DNA of 61,157 nt from Halothiobacillus sp. (GTDB taxonomy: Bacteria > Pseudomonadota > Gammaproteobacteria > Halothiobacillales > Halothiobacillaceae). The DNA lies in NCBI RefSeq assembly GCF_028710545.1, contig NZ_JAQTTX010000010.1, positions 1 to 61,157 of the forward strand, in the 5' to 3' direction. Position numbers and translations under genes: made by a program. Positions 1 through 9,900 of the stretch are shown piece by piece; within the stretch, counting starts at the first letter, position 1, and every line of letters begins with the position of its first letter. A model generated the notes under the pieces. The model ran no database searches, was not told the origin of the DNA, and worked only from the letters and a program-made list of their open reading frames with translations.

Positions 1-146
1 GGCGCAATGCGGTCAACTTCTGCAGCCAAGGCCGCAAAGTCAATGCAGGCTGCGATCTCGCTGAGTGGGTCGCCCAGCTTGTCAATGGTCTGCTTGTGAT
101 GCTGGTCGGCAAATAGGTCGGTCTTAATGGCGCTGCGTCGTTTCAT
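1..146 (-). CDS. IS5-like family transposase, N-terminal part (cut by window edge)
   Basis: Only the first 48 codons are present, reading from an ATG at 146 towards the window edge. The translation begins MKRRSAIKTDLFADQHH and continues with a KLGDPLSEI...IDFAALAAEVDRIA stretch. This is the usual start of IS5-group DDE transposases, where a PL-x-x-I...IDFAALA segment precedes the catalytic domain. The catalytic residues lie outside the window, so I cannot tell whether the element is intact. A candidate terminal inverted repeat lies just upstream at 211-227. The family call rests on my memory of such N-termini. Confidence 0.6.
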   Translation of the reverse strand, partial: MKRRSAIKTDLFADQHHKQTIDKLGDPLSEIAACIDFAALAAEVDRIA

Positions 147-210
147 TGGAAGCAAAAGAGATGGTGGTCAGATGAATCGAATTTTACCGGATGCTGTGGG
201 GAATGGATGG

Positions 211-227
211 GGTTTTTCGAGGTGCCC
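211..227. mobile_element. candidate terminal inverted repeat of the left-edge insertion sequence
   Basis: Read on the minus strand this is GGGCACCTCGAAAAACC, about 65 bp upstream of the transposase start. A GG-rich end followed by a CTCGAAAAA-type run is typical of IS5-group ends. The partner repeat lies outside the window, so the boundary is inferred. The rest of the 147-247 gap shows nothing else. Confidence 0.35.
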
Positions 228-247
228 AGATATTGATCACAGGCTTA

Positions 248-1072
248 TCAAGCATTCAGTAACACGCCCAACCACTCGTCCATCAACGATTCACTAACAG
301 CCACAACTGCCGATCGTGGTGCGAGTTTGAGTGCATCATCCAGTGCGTCACGGTGGCCATCGAGCGCGGCCGAGGATGCGCCTGCCTCCAGCGCGATCAA
401 TTGCCCTGCGGCATAATCCCAGGGTTTTTGTTTGCCATGCACATAAACCTGAACACGCCCGGCGGCAAGCCAGCACCAGTCCAGCGCGACCGAGCCGATG
501 GAGCGCTGCGAGGCATACGGTGCGTCCCCGGCGAGGCGGCAAGCCAGCGTTTTATCCAGGCGTTTGAAATCGACGATGGCCAGACAACGTGCCAACGGCA
601 GTTCGGGTAGTTTGCTTACGTCCAGACGGGTTTCGTTGAGGAAGGCGCCAGTGCCGCGGCGGGCATGAAACAGCTCGTCGCGCACGGGGTCATAGACGAG
701 CCCGGCGATGACCTGACCGCGGTCGAGCAGCGCCAGTGTGAGCGAGAATACCGGGAAGCCCGCACGGAAATTACTGGTGCCATCCAATGGATCGACGACC
801 CACAGAGCCTGTTCTCCCGCAAGGCAACGGCTCCACGCAGCGCTTTGCTCCTCGTCGGTCATTTCTTCGCCCAGAAAACCGATGGTGGGGAAATGTTCGG
901 CCAGCCAGCTCCGAGCGGCGGCTTGAACTGCATGATCGACGGCAGTAACCCAACTGCCATCCGCCTTGGTCTCGACCCCGGTTGCCGCCGTATTCATGTG
1001 CTGGCGGGCAATCCGACGCATGGCGTCGCGGGTTTGCGGCCAATCGGCATGCCAATCAAACCCAGTCGTCAT
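248..1072 (-). CDS. inositol monophosphatase family protein
   Basis: A 274-residue protein of the Mg2+-dependent, Li+-sensitive phosphatase superfamily (SuhB/CysQ/IMPase). Family signatures are visible: GEE near residue 68, the metal-binding WVVDPLDGTSNF near residue 95, VYDPVRDELFHARRG, and a C-terminal KPWDYAAGQLIALEAGA that matches the second IMPase motif (WDxAAG). The substrate could be inositol-1-phosphate, a related sugar phosphate or PAP, and the sequence does not settle it. I chose the ATG at 1072 because the protein then starts MTTGFDWHADWP at normal family length; the frame is open upstream but only over the end of the DUF2076 gene. The start overlaps that gene's end by 17 bp, so the two are probably cotranscribed and translationally coupled. 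Confidence 0.85.
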   Translation of the reverse strand: MTTGFDWHADWPQTRDAMRRIARQHMNTAATGVETKADGSWVTAVDHAVQAAARSWLAEHFPTIGFLGEEMTDEEQSAAWSRCLAGEQALWVVDPLDGTSNFRAGFPVFSLTLALLDRGQVIAGLVYDPVRDELFHARRGTGAFLNETRLDVSKLPELPLARCLAIVDFKRLDKTLACRLAGDAPYASQRSIGSVALDWCWLAAGRVQVYVHGKQKPWDYAAGQLIALEAGASSAALDGHRDALDDALKLAPRSAVVAVSESLMDEWLGVLLNA

Positions 1073-1814
1073 CGCCGCCACCAAACAAGCCATCAAAGAA
1101 CCCGCCGCCTGCGTCGTCCTGATCGAACATTCCGCTGCTGTCCGCCTGCATCGGGTCAATCGGGTCTGCCATAGGGTCATCGAAGCCGCTACCTGCATCG
1201 GTCATGCCGCTATTATCCCAGCCGCCGGCATTCGCATCCGCACTTGTGTCAGGCGAGGAGCCATACACATTTTCCGTGATATTCGTGACATCTTCTGTCG
1301 GTTGATTGCCCGCCAGCGCACCGCCACCCAAACCACCACCCATCAGGTGTTCGATGCCCTGAAACAGCAGGGCGCCCCCGAGAACGCCGGTTGCGGTGGC
1401 TGCCGCCGTGCCGAGAAACGAACCGCCACCGAAGGCCGCACGGGAAGAAGGCACCGCTGAGTTGGCGGCTGAAGCGGCGGCTGGCAGGGGAGAAGGTTCA
1501 GCCCGGCCGATGGGCTGCCCGTAGGCATTGGTCTGTACGGGGTTGTTCGGCATAGACTGGGGCGTTGTGCCACCAAGGAAGCTGCCGGATGCCTGCGACT
1601 GTAGGGCCTTGATCTGGGCCTGGGCCTGCTCCAGGGCCATTTCGAGTAGCAGGTGCCGTTGAACGAGCAGGTAGGCCGCATCGGGTGCTGCCGTGAATGT
1701 GTCACGGATCATTTGTGCCGCTTCGGGGTCTTGTGCCGAGGGGGGCATGCCTTGGGCCGCCTCGCGCAGGTTATTGAGCAGGTTGTTCAACAGGGTGCGC
1801 TCTTGATGGTTCAT
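1056..1814 (-). CDS. DUF2076 domain-containing protein
   Basis: A 252-residue protein starting MNHQERTLLNNLLNNL, which fits the DUF2076 family (COG3416), soluble proteins of unknown function. An N-terminal helical region of about 95 residues is rich in Gln and Ala. It is followed by a Pro/Ser/Ala-rich linker, a glycine-rich hydrophobic stretch (FLGTAAATATGVLGGALLF) that might associate with a membrane, and a C-terminal half rich in Asp and Gly ending GGGDDDWV. A clear ribosome binding site (GAGGAGAGG) lies upstream of the ATG at 1814. It overlaps the following phosphatase gene by 17 bp. I do not know its function. Confidence 0.75.
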   Translation of the reverse strand: MNHQERTLLNNLLNNLREAAQGMPPSAQDPEAAQMIRDTFTAAPDAAYLLVQRHLLLEMALEQAQAQIKALQSQASGSFLGGTTPQSMPNNPVQTNAYGQPIGRAEPSPLPAAASAANSAVPSSRAAFGGGSFLGTAAATATGVLGGALLFQGIEHLMGGGLGGGALAGNQPTEDVTNITENVYGSSPDTSADANAGGWDNSGMTDAGSGFDDPMADPIDPMQADSSGMFDQDDAGGGFFDGLFGGGDDDWV

Positions 1815-2143
1815 CTGTCCTCTCCTCAGGTTAAGCCAGAATAAGGTTTGTGCAAAAATATCCGATTTGATCCGGGCGCCAGAATGGCACATTCAGCGTT
1901 TGATTGGAGTCCGATCGTAACCTACGGTTCCCCGTTTTTCTTGTGACTTACCTTTTGTCGCCACTGGCCGCCAATCTATGTGAGAATCCCCGCCTGGGTT
2001 GCCATGATGCCGAATGAGGCGTGAATACCGGTCGGGTCGGGTTCGGATCGGCCGGGCCGGAGCGCTGGTTTCGGCTTTTACGGCAAAAGGTGATTTATAC
2101 GTTATTTTTTCAGATCGGTGTTATCAATCCGCCCCGGGTATCT
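1815..2143. other. intergenic region between divergent genes
   Basis: About 330 bp separate the divergent DUF2076 and GGDEF/EAL genes, so both promoters should lie here. I found no convincing -35/-10 pair, operator palindrome or RNA gene. The region from 2021 onward is open in the frame of the downstream gene, from a GTG codon, so part of it may be coding. Confidence 0.3.
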
Positions 2144-5100
2144 ATGGGTATGAAATTACGCGCCAATGCGCACTGGATTTTTGGTTTTGCACTGGCCGTT
2201 GTGTTTACGCTGACCGCCTTTTTTGTGCTGCGCGGGCAGGAAGAGCGCGCCGCCGATATCGAGTTTGAGGTCCACGCATCCGAGCGGATAGAGGACCTGG
2301 CCGCCAGTATGCACCTGTCGCTGGATTATCTCGACGCGCTGGGTGCTTATTTCGATGCGACCAGCCAGGTGGACCGCGCGCTGTTTCAGCGCCTGGCTTC
2401 CCCCTTCCTCGATGACGGTTCACCCATCTCCGCGCTTGAATGGGTGCCTCGGGTGCCGGATGCAGAACGGGCCGCCGTGACCGCCGCGGCGCGGTTGGAT
2501 GGATTCCCGGCATTTGAATTTACCGAGCGCGACGCCTCCGGGGCATTGATTCCCGCAGCCAAGCGCCCGGAGTATTTTCCGGTGTATTTTCTTGCCCCCT
2601 ATCGCGGTAACGAAGCGGCTTTGGGTTTTGATCTTTGGGCCGATTCGCTGCGGCGCGCTGCCATGAGACGCGCGATCGAGACGCGCAAGCCCGTGGCGAC
2701 GGATCGGATCTCGCTGGTTCAGGATTCGGTCAAGGCAAACGGCTTTCTGGTTTTTCGGCCCGTATTTGCGTCCACTTCACGTTTGGCGGAGCATCGATCC
2801 GCCCCGGTGCGCGGTTTTGTTCTGGGGGTATTCCGGCTCGATCGACTGATGGCAAAGGACGACGCTTACCATCCAGCGGTGCGGCTTGTGATCTTCGATA
2901 ACTCGGCCAAAGGTGGTCCACAGCTTTTATATCCGGGTGGAGAATCTGCCGATATCTCGCAGGTGCTGTCCAGCCCGCACCAGCTGACCCGTACATTGAC
3001 CGTGGCCAACCGAACCTGGACGGTAGTGGCCCTGCCGCGCTCGCCCGCCTTGTCCACTCACCATTCGGCGAGTACGGCGACTCTGGTTCTGGGCTTATTG
3101 CTCTCGGTGCTCCTGGCCGTGTATTTGCGGCAGAAGGAACGTCGGCAGGCGCTGATCGAGGACACCGTGCGGACACGCACCCACGATCTTAAACAAGAGC
3201 GCAATTTCAATCGGGCAATTCTGGATTCGGCGGGGGTTGTCGTCATGGTGATCGACCGCAAGGCCGAAATCATACGCTTCAATCTCGAAGCCCAGAGATT
3301 GACCGGCTGCACGGCCGAAGAAGTCGTCGGCAAGCCGTTTTATTGGGAACGCTTTTTGCCGCCGGATCAGCGCGCCGACATCAGAGTGCTGTTCGAGCGT
3401 TTTCTGGCCAAGGATATTCCCGCGCGTCTTGACATGCCCTGGCTCGATCGTTCGGGTAAACGGCATGAGTTTGACTGGAGCACCACGCTCCTGCTGGATG
3501 ATCAGATGGCGCCCGAGTACCTCGTAACGGTCGGCATCGATATGACCGATGCCCGCAAAAACGCTGAGGCGCTATCGCGAAGCGAAGCGCGGTTTCGCCA
3601 AATGTTCGAACACAACAACGCGGTGATGTTGCTGATCGACGCACAGACAGGCGGTATTTTCGATGCCAACGCGGCGGCCAGCCAATTCTATGGCTGGCCG
3701 CACGAGGCGCTGTGCCACATGAATATTTCGCAAATCAATCGGTTCACTGATGAGGAAGTGGCGGCAGAGCGCCAACGGGCGGCGAACGAGTCGCGTCGCT
3801 ATTTTATCTTTCCTCATCGGCTGGCCGATGGCAGCGTGCACACGGTTGAAGTGCATACCACGCCCATTGACATCGATGGCCGCAAGATGCTGTTTTCCAT
3901 CGTTCACGATATTTCAGAACGGCTGGCGGCCGAAGCCCGGGTCCGGCAGCTTGTGCACGAGCAGAGCATCATGCTGGATAACACCCTGGTCGGGATTGTG
4001 CGTGTGCAGGATCGTATGATCATCTGGGCCAATCGGGCATTCGAGAACATGCTGGGCTACGGGCATGGCGCGCTCAATGGCCTATCTACCCGCAAACTCT
4101 ATAAGGACGAGGCGACCTACGAACAATTCGGTGCGCGGGCCTACCCGGCCATTCAGGCTGAAGGCAATTACAGAGGTGAAGTGAAACTGCTGCGGGTGGA
4201 TGGTCGACCGGTATGGTGCGATGTCAGCGGCGCTTCTCTTGAAGTGGCGACAGGCGCATCGTTATGGATTTTCCTCGATATAACCGATAAGAAACGGGCG
4301 GAGGACGAGATCCGTCAGCTGGCTTATTTCGATCCGTTGACACAACTGCCCAACCGACGCCTTTTGACCGACCGGCTGAATCAGGCACTGATTTCCAGCC
4401 AGCGCCGGGGCGAATATGGCGCGGTCATGATGCTGGATATGGATCAATTCAAAGGGCTCAATGACACCTTGGGCCATCATATGGGCGATTTGCTCTTGCA
4501 GGCTGTTTCACGGCGTCTTTCTGCCTGTGTGCGCCAGCAGGATACCGTAGCCCGTTTAGGTGGCGATGAGTATGTCGTGTTGCTCGAAGGGTTGGGGTTT
4601 GAAGACGCGGCAGCGGTAACCCGTGCGAAGCAAGTGGCCGAAAAGATTCGAGCGTCCCTGAGTGCGCCTTATCTTCTGGGTTTGCAGAATACGGAATATC
4701 ACACCACGTCGAGTATCGGGCTCACCCTGTTTCTGGGGCAGGAGAACCCGGTGGATGTGTTGCTCAGGCATGCTGATCTCGCCTTGTATCAGGCCAAGGA
4801 TGCCGGTCGCAATACGGTTCGGTTCTTCAGCCCGGCGATGCAGGCCGAAATTGAAACGATTTCGGCCATGGAAGCCGCCATACGCCAAGGATTGGCGCGA
4901 GACGAGTTCATTCTGCACTACCAGCCGCAAGTCGATCAGATCGGGCGTCTGGTTGGCGTGGAGGCGCTCATCCGGTGGCAGTCGCCCGAGCTTGGACAGG
5001 TCCCGCCTACCGAGTTCATCCCCTTGGCCGAGGAAACCGGGCTGATTCTGGAACTTGGTCAACGGCTTATCGATACGGCCTGTGCCCAGCTGAAACGATG

Positions 5101-5635
5101 GGGCGAAAGCCCGCTCAGCCGTGATCTGACCTTGTCGATCAACGTCAGTGCCCGGCAATTCCGGCAGGTGGATTTTGTCGATCGCCTGCGAAAGAGTCTG
5201 AGCGACCATGAGGCGAATCCCGCTCGCTTGATACTGGAACTGACCGAAGGGACTGTCCTCAAGGAGGTCGATGTCGTCGTGGCGCAAATGCGTGAACTCA
5301 CCGAGCTTGGTGTCGGCTTCTCGCTGGACGATTTTGGCACCGGCTATTCGTCGTTGTCGTATCTCAAGCGCTTACCACTCACGCAGGTCAAGATCGACAA
5401 ATCGTTCGTGCGTGATCTGGCCGTCGATCCCAGCGATGCGGCGATCGTGCGCGCCATACTGGCCATGAGCCGCTCTCTGGGGCTTCAGGCGATTGCAGAG
5501 GGTGTCGAAACGGCGGAGCAGCGAGAGTTTCTCTCGGAAAATGGCTGCGTTTTTTATCAGGGGTATCTATTCGGACGACCAGGGCCGATCGAAGACATAG
5601 ATCGTCTGATCGGCGAGGGCACCATCCTGCTGTAA
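2144..5635 (+). CDS. CHASE-PAS-PAS-PAS-GGDEF-EAL cyclic-di-GMP signalling protein
   Basis: A 1163-residue membrane sensor for cyclic-di-GMP turnover. A membrane segment (about residues 8-28) and a second one (about 313-335) bracket a periplasmic CHASE-like domain containing EYFPVYFLAPYRGNEAALGFDL-type sequence. Three PAS domains follow, near 355-465, 480-600 and 605-715. A diguanylate cyclase domain (about 724-890) carries LARL-GGDEY around residue 805, so the usual final Phe is Tyr. The phosphodiesterase domain keeps EAL (VEALIRW, near 939), DDFGTGYSSLSYLK and KIDKSFV, and looks catalytically competent. The ATG at 2144 puts the first membrane segment at the N-terminus; a GTG at 2021 would add 41 residues, and neither start has a strong ribosome binding site. 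It is monocistronic. The ligand is unknown. Confidence 0.9.
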   Translation: MGMKLRANAHWIFGFALAVVFTLTAFFVLRGQEERAADIEFEVHASERIEDLAASMHLSLDYLDALGAYFDATSQVDRALFQRLASPFLDDGSPISALEWVPRVPDAERAAVTAAARLDGFPAFEFTERDASGALIPAAKRPEYFPVYFLAPYRGNEAALGFDLWADSLRRAAMRRAIETRKPVATDRISLVQDSVKANGFLVFRPVFASTSRLAEHRSAPVRGFVLGVFRLDRLMAKDDAYHPAVRLVIFDNSAKGGPQLLYPGGESADISQVLSSPHQLTRTLTVANRTWTVVALPRSPALSTHHSASTATLVLGLLLSVLLAVYLRQKERRQALIEDTVRTRTHDLKQERNFNRAILDSAGVVVMVIDRKAEIIRFNLEAQRLTGCTAEEVVGKPFYWERFLPPDQRADIRVLFERFLAKDIPARLDMPWLDRSGKRHEFDWSTTLLLDDQMAPEYLVTVGIDMTDARKNAEALSRSEARFRQMFEHNNAVMLLIDAQTGGIFDANAAASQFYGWPHEALCHMNISQINRFTDEEVAAERQRAANESRRYFIFPHRLADGSVHTVEVHTTPIDIDGRKMLFSIVHDISERLAAEARVRQLVHEQSIMLDNTLVGIVRVQDRMIIWANRAFENMLGYGHGALNGLSTRKLYKDEATYEQFGARAYPAIQAEGNYRGEVKLLRVDGRPVWCDVSGASLEVATGASLWIFLDITDKKRAEDEIRQLAYFDPLTQLPNRRLLTDRLNQALISSQRRGEYGAVMMLDMDQFKGLNDTLGHHMGDLLLQAVSRRLSACVRQQDTVARLGGDEYVVLLEGLGFEDAAAVTRAKQVAEKIRASLSAPYLLGLQNTEYHTTSSIGLTLFLGQENPVDVLLRHADLALYQAKDAGRNTVRFFSPAMQAEIETISAMEAAIRQGLARDEFILHYQPQVDQIGRLVGVEALIRWQSPELGQVPPTEFIPLAEETGLILELGQRLIDTACAQLKRWGESPLSRDLTLSINVSARQFRQVDFVDRLRKSLSDHEANPARLILELTEGTVLKEVDVVVAQMRELTELGVGFSLDDFGTGYSSLSYLKRLPLTQVKIDKSFVRDLAVDPSDAAIVRAILAMSRSLGLQAIAEGVETAEQREFLSENGCVFYQGYLFGRPGPIEDIDRLIGEGTILL

Positions 5636-5661
5636 TCCCATACGGTGTTGGTTGCCGTTGT

Positions 5662-6606
5662 TCAGGCTGGGTTTGCCCTTGCTTCCAGCCAGTTGCGTGC
5701 GTGTGCGCTGTCTTTTGTGATCTGTGCGATCAGTTCTTCCAGCGTGTTGAATTTCTGCTCGTCCCTGATGGGGTGCAAGAAGGCGACCCGTACCAGCTTG
5801 CCGTAGATATCCCGATCAAAATCGAACAGATGTACCTCCAGTCGGGCATCCTGTCCGTCGACCGTCGGGCGCGTGCCTACATTCGCCACGCCGTTGACGA
5901 CGGTGCCATCAGGCAGCGTGGTGGTCACGGCAAAAACACCTCTGAGCGGCGACAGCCTGCGGTGAAGTGCCACATTGGCCGTCGGGAACCCCAGTTGCCG
6001 CCCGCGTTTGTCGCCGTGAATCACCCGGCCGCAGAGCGTGAACGGGCGACCCAGCAGACGCGCCGCACCGGCCACATCGCGCTCGGCCAGCAGAGCGCGA
6101 ATGCGGGTGGAGGACACGCGTTCGCCATCCAGCGCCCAGGTGGCCGCGGCCTGCACCGAAAAATCAAATCGTCGCCCGAGTTGTTCGAGCAGGGCGAAAT
6201 CGCCTTGTCGGCCCTGTCCGAAACGAAAATCGTCGCCAATGACGAGGTGGCGCGCGTGAAGGGCTTCCGCCAGTACGCGTTCGACGAAGGTTTCGGCAGT
6301 GAGTTGGGCAAAGGCCGTATTGAATCGAAGCACCAGCAACACATCCACCACGCCAAGCTCTTTGATGAATGCCACACGCTCCCGAAGACGCGTCAGGCGG
6401 GCCACCGGAGCATGTGGTGCGAAAAATTCGCGCGGTAGGGGCTCGAAGATCAATACGACAAGCGGAAGCCCGAATTTTCGGGCCTGATCGGCGGCCTGCC
6501 GAAGTACGGCCTGATGGCCCAGGTGAACGCCGTCAAAATTACCGAGTGTGACCACGCAGCCTTTCGGGAAGGCGGGCAAGGCACTCAGACCGCGAATCAG
6601 TTGCAT
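5662..6606 (-). CDS. ribF: bifunctional riboflavin kinase / FAD synthetase
   Basis: A 314-residue cytosolic enzyme that phosphorylates riboflavin to FMN and adenylates FMN to FAD. The N-terminal nucleotidyltransferase domain carries the phosphate-binding GNFDGVHLGHQ near residue 22. The C-terminal riboflavin kinase domain contains GDKRGRQLGFPTANV and GVANVGTRPT, followed by LEVHLFDFDRDIYG, the usual kinase signatures. Length matches the bacterial RibF family (about 310). It lies 71 bp downstream of the metal efflux operon on the same strand and probably has its own promoter. In many gammaproteobacteria ribF sits before ileS and lspA, which is not the case here. Confidence 0.95.
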   Translation of the reverse strand: MQLIRGLSALPAFPKGCVVTLGNFDGVHLGHQAVLRQAADQARKFGLPLVVLIFEPLPREFFAPHAPVARLTRLRERVAFIKELGVVDVLLVLRFNTAFAQLTAETFVERVLAEALHARHLVIGDDFRFGQGRQGDFALLEQLGRRFDFSVQAAATWALDGERVSSTRIRALLAERDVAGAARLLGRPFTLCGRVIHGDKRGRQLGFPTANVALHRRLSPLRGVFAVTTTLPDGTVVNGVANVGTRPTVDGQDARLEVHLFDFDRDIYGKLVRVAFLHPIRDEQKFNTLEELIAQITKDSAHARNWLEARANPA

Positions 6607-6677
6607 AACAGGCTCGGTGGGTGGATCGATCGAGCCGATGTTTTATCACAAAACGCGGGGGGCCGGGCAAAACGAGG

Positions 6678-6983
6678 CTATTCGATCAGCCCCGATTCAA
6701 CCGGAATGCGCCACCAGCGGATGCCCGCATTCGAGAAGTACGCGCGCAAGTGGTCGATAATCCGGTTCGCGGTGGCCTCATCGGTAAACAGGCTCATGCG
6801 GATGAGTGGCGCGGTGCCTTCAACCTGCTCCGCGACGCTCAGGCCATGGTGCGTGTCGTTGTGTCCGCGCACATTGCTCACCAAAAAAAGCGGGTAGTCG
6901 GCAAGCTCACTTAATTGATCGACAAGCTCGGCCTCAAGGGATTCCCGCGCGATCAGTGAGAGTATGAGGGCATTGGGTATCAT
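6678..6983 (-). CDS. DUF3240 family protein, last gene of the metal efflux operon
   Basis: A 101-residue protein related to the small DUF3240 proteins often found next to Czc-type efflux genes; the fold is probably PII/CutA-like (inference). The sequence starts MIPNALILSLIARESLEAELV and contains an HNDTHHGLSVAEQVEG stretch rich in His and Asp, a plausible metal-binding segment. The start codon overlaps the stop of the upstream RND pump gene as ATGA, which indicates translational coupling and a role with the pump. The exact role, sensor or regulator of pump activity, is not established. Confidence 0.7.
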   Translation of the reverse strand: MIPNALILSLIARESLEAELVDQLSELADYPLFLVSNVRGHNDTHHGLSVAEQVEGTAPLIRMSLFTDEATANRIIDHLRAYFSNAGIRWWRIPVESGLIE

Positions 6984-9900
6984 GCCTTGGCCTCCGGTGA
7001 TGGTTGTTGCGCGTTGCGCTGATCGGATGATTGGCCGAAGCGTTTATACAGGATCGGCAACAGGATCAGCGTGAGCAGGGTGGAAGTGACCAACCCACCG
7101 ATGACCACGATCGCCAGTGGCCGCTGAATCTCCGAACCGGGGCCGGTTGCGAACAACAGCGGCACCAGACCCAGGGCGGCAATGGAAGCCGTCATCATGA
7201 CGGGTCGCAATCGACGCAGCGCGCCTTGGCGAACCACCTGTTCGATGTCCATGCCCTGTGCCGCCAACTGGTTGAAGTAGGAAACCAGCACCAGCCCGTT
7301 GAGCACCGCAATCCCCAGCAGGGCGATGAAGCCGACCGATGCGGGAACCGATAGATATTCCCCGCTGATGTACAGGGCGACCACACCGCCGATCAGGGCA
7401 AACGGGATGTTGGCAAACACCAGCGTGGCCTGACGAACGGAATTGAAGGTGGTGAACAGCAACACGAAAATCAGCCCCAGTGCGATGGGTACGACAACCG
7501 CCAGGCGTGCGGCGGCGCGTTGCTGGTTTTCGAACTGGCCGCCCCATTCCAGACGATAGCCTGTCGGCAGCTCCACCTTCTCGGCAATCTGGTTCTTGGC
7601 ATCGGCAACGAAGTCGGTGAGCGCGCGCCCGGAGACATTGGCACGCACCACGGCAAAGCGCGAGCCCATCTCCCGGGTAACGAAAACCGGGCCGGTGGTA
7701 CGTTCGACAATGGCCAGATTCGAGAGCGGTTGCACGGTACCGTTCGGCAGTGCAATGGGTAAAGAGCTCAGTTTTTGTGGCGCATTGGTCAGTGCATCAG
7801 CACGAATCAAAATGGGCGTGCGCGCTGCGCCTTCTTGCACAATACCGGCCAGTTGGCCTTCAATCTGGGCGCGCAGGATATCTTCCAGTTGATTGACGGA
7901 CAGCCCGTTCCGTGCGGCAGCGGCCTGGTTCACGGCAACATTCAGATACAACAGTCCTTCGTTATCCGTGGTGGCCACATCCTGAGCGCCGGGAATCGCG
8001 CTGACGACGGATTTGATCTCGTTGCTGACCGCGTTGAGTTCCGTCAGATCGCTGCCGAAAATTTTAATGGCCAGATCGCCGCGCGCGCCGGTCAGCATTT
8101 CGGAGACTCGCATTTCGATTGGTTGAGTAAAGCCGAAATTAAAGCCGGGCAGCGTGCTGAGCACGGCACGAATTTTTTCGCGCACCTCATTGATGCTGGC
8201 CGCTTGCCACTGATCCTTGGGTTTGAGGATGATGAACGTATCGGTGTCGTTCAGACCCATCGGATCGAGGCCGAGTTCATCCGAGCCGGAGCGCGCTACG
8301 ATTTGCGCGATTTCCGGCACTTTCGCCATCAGGGTTTTCTGAATATTTGTATTGAGCGCGATCGTGGTGCCGAGGTTGGTCGAAGGCAGATTTTCCACCT
8401 GCATGACAATCGTGCCTTCATCGAGATTCGGCATAAAGGTTTTCCCGATCTGGGTGTACAGCAGGCCCGCCACCACAAGCCCCGCGATGGCCACCGCCAC
8501 GACAGGCCACGGGCGTTTCAGCGCAAAGTTGAGGCTGGGCTCATAAATCTTGTGCAGTTTGCGCACAAGCCAGGGTTCGTGATCGGTCACCTTGCCGAGG
8601 ATCAAGGATGCAATCACCGGAATCAGCGTGAGTGAGAGAACCAACGAGGCACCCAGCGCAAAGATAATGGTCAGCGCGACCGGCGAGAACAGCTTGCCTT
8701 CCAGCCCTTGCAGCGACAGCAGCGGCAGGAACACCAGCATGATGATGATAATGCCGGAAAATACGGGGGAGGCGACTTCACGCACCGAGCGATACACGAT
8801 GTGCAGGCGCGGCAGATTGGGGTGTTTGTGCGCCTCGGCCAGATGCGCCACGGTGTTTTCGACCACGACGACGGCGGCATCCACCAGCATCCCGATGGCA
8901 ATCGCCAAGCCACCTAAGCTCATCAGGTTCGCGCTCATGCCGAACTGCTTCATCAGGATGAAGGTGATGAGCGCCGCCATCGGCAAGGTGAGCGCGACCG
9001 TAACGGCAGCGCGCAGATTGCCCAGAAAAAGAATCAGAAGAATGAGCACCAGCACCACGGCTTCAAGCAAGGCCTTGCTGACGGTATGCACGGCGGCATT
9101 GACCAGATCGGCACGGTTGTAGAATACGTTGATCTTAAGATCGGGCGGCAGGCTCGGCTTGATTTCGGCCAGTCGCTGCTGGACACCCGCCACGACCGCG
9201 CGTGCATTGGCGCCGCGCAGGGTCAGTACCAGACCTTCAACGGTTTCGCCCTTGCCACTGTGCGTCACGGCGCCCAGGCGTGTGATCGCGCCGATGCGCA
9301 CCGTGGCGACATCACGCACATGAATCGGCTGGCCGCTGCGCTGGGTGATAACCAGATTGCGCAGATCATCCAGCGTCTTGATCCGCCCTTCGGAACGCAC
9401 CAGCCAGGCTTCTTCGCCCACGTCCAGCCGTCCGGCGCCGTCATTGCGGTTGTTCTGCTCGATGACCCGCATCAGATCATCCGTTGTCAGCTTCTGTGCT
9501 GCCAGTTGCGTCGGGTTCGGGATAACCTCGAACGTGCGCACAAAGCCGCCCAGTGAATTCACATCGGCAACGCCCTTGACCGCACGCAGCGCCGGGCGGA
9601 TCACCCAATCGAGCAGATGCCGCCGCTCGGTCAGCGAGAGCGTGGGGCTTTGGAGCGTGAACATGAAGGCCTCGCCCAGCGGTGTCGTGATCGGGGCGAC
9701 GCCGCCAGTCGTGCCGGCAGGTAAATCACCGCGGGCGGAAGACAAGGCTTCGTTCACCTGCTGCCGCGCCCAGTAAATATCGGTGCCTTCAGCAAAATCG
9801 AGCGTAATTACCGAGATCCCGTACTTGGAGGTCGAACGCAGCATGGTCTGGTTCGGGATGCCCAGTAAGGATGTCTCCAGTGGCGCAGTAATGCGGGTTT

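Noticed and set aside
7775-8635. A long plus-strand frame of 286 codons inside czcA
   Set aside because: It is antisense to a strongly conserved RND pump and has no recognisable domain. High-GC genes often leave such open antisense frames.
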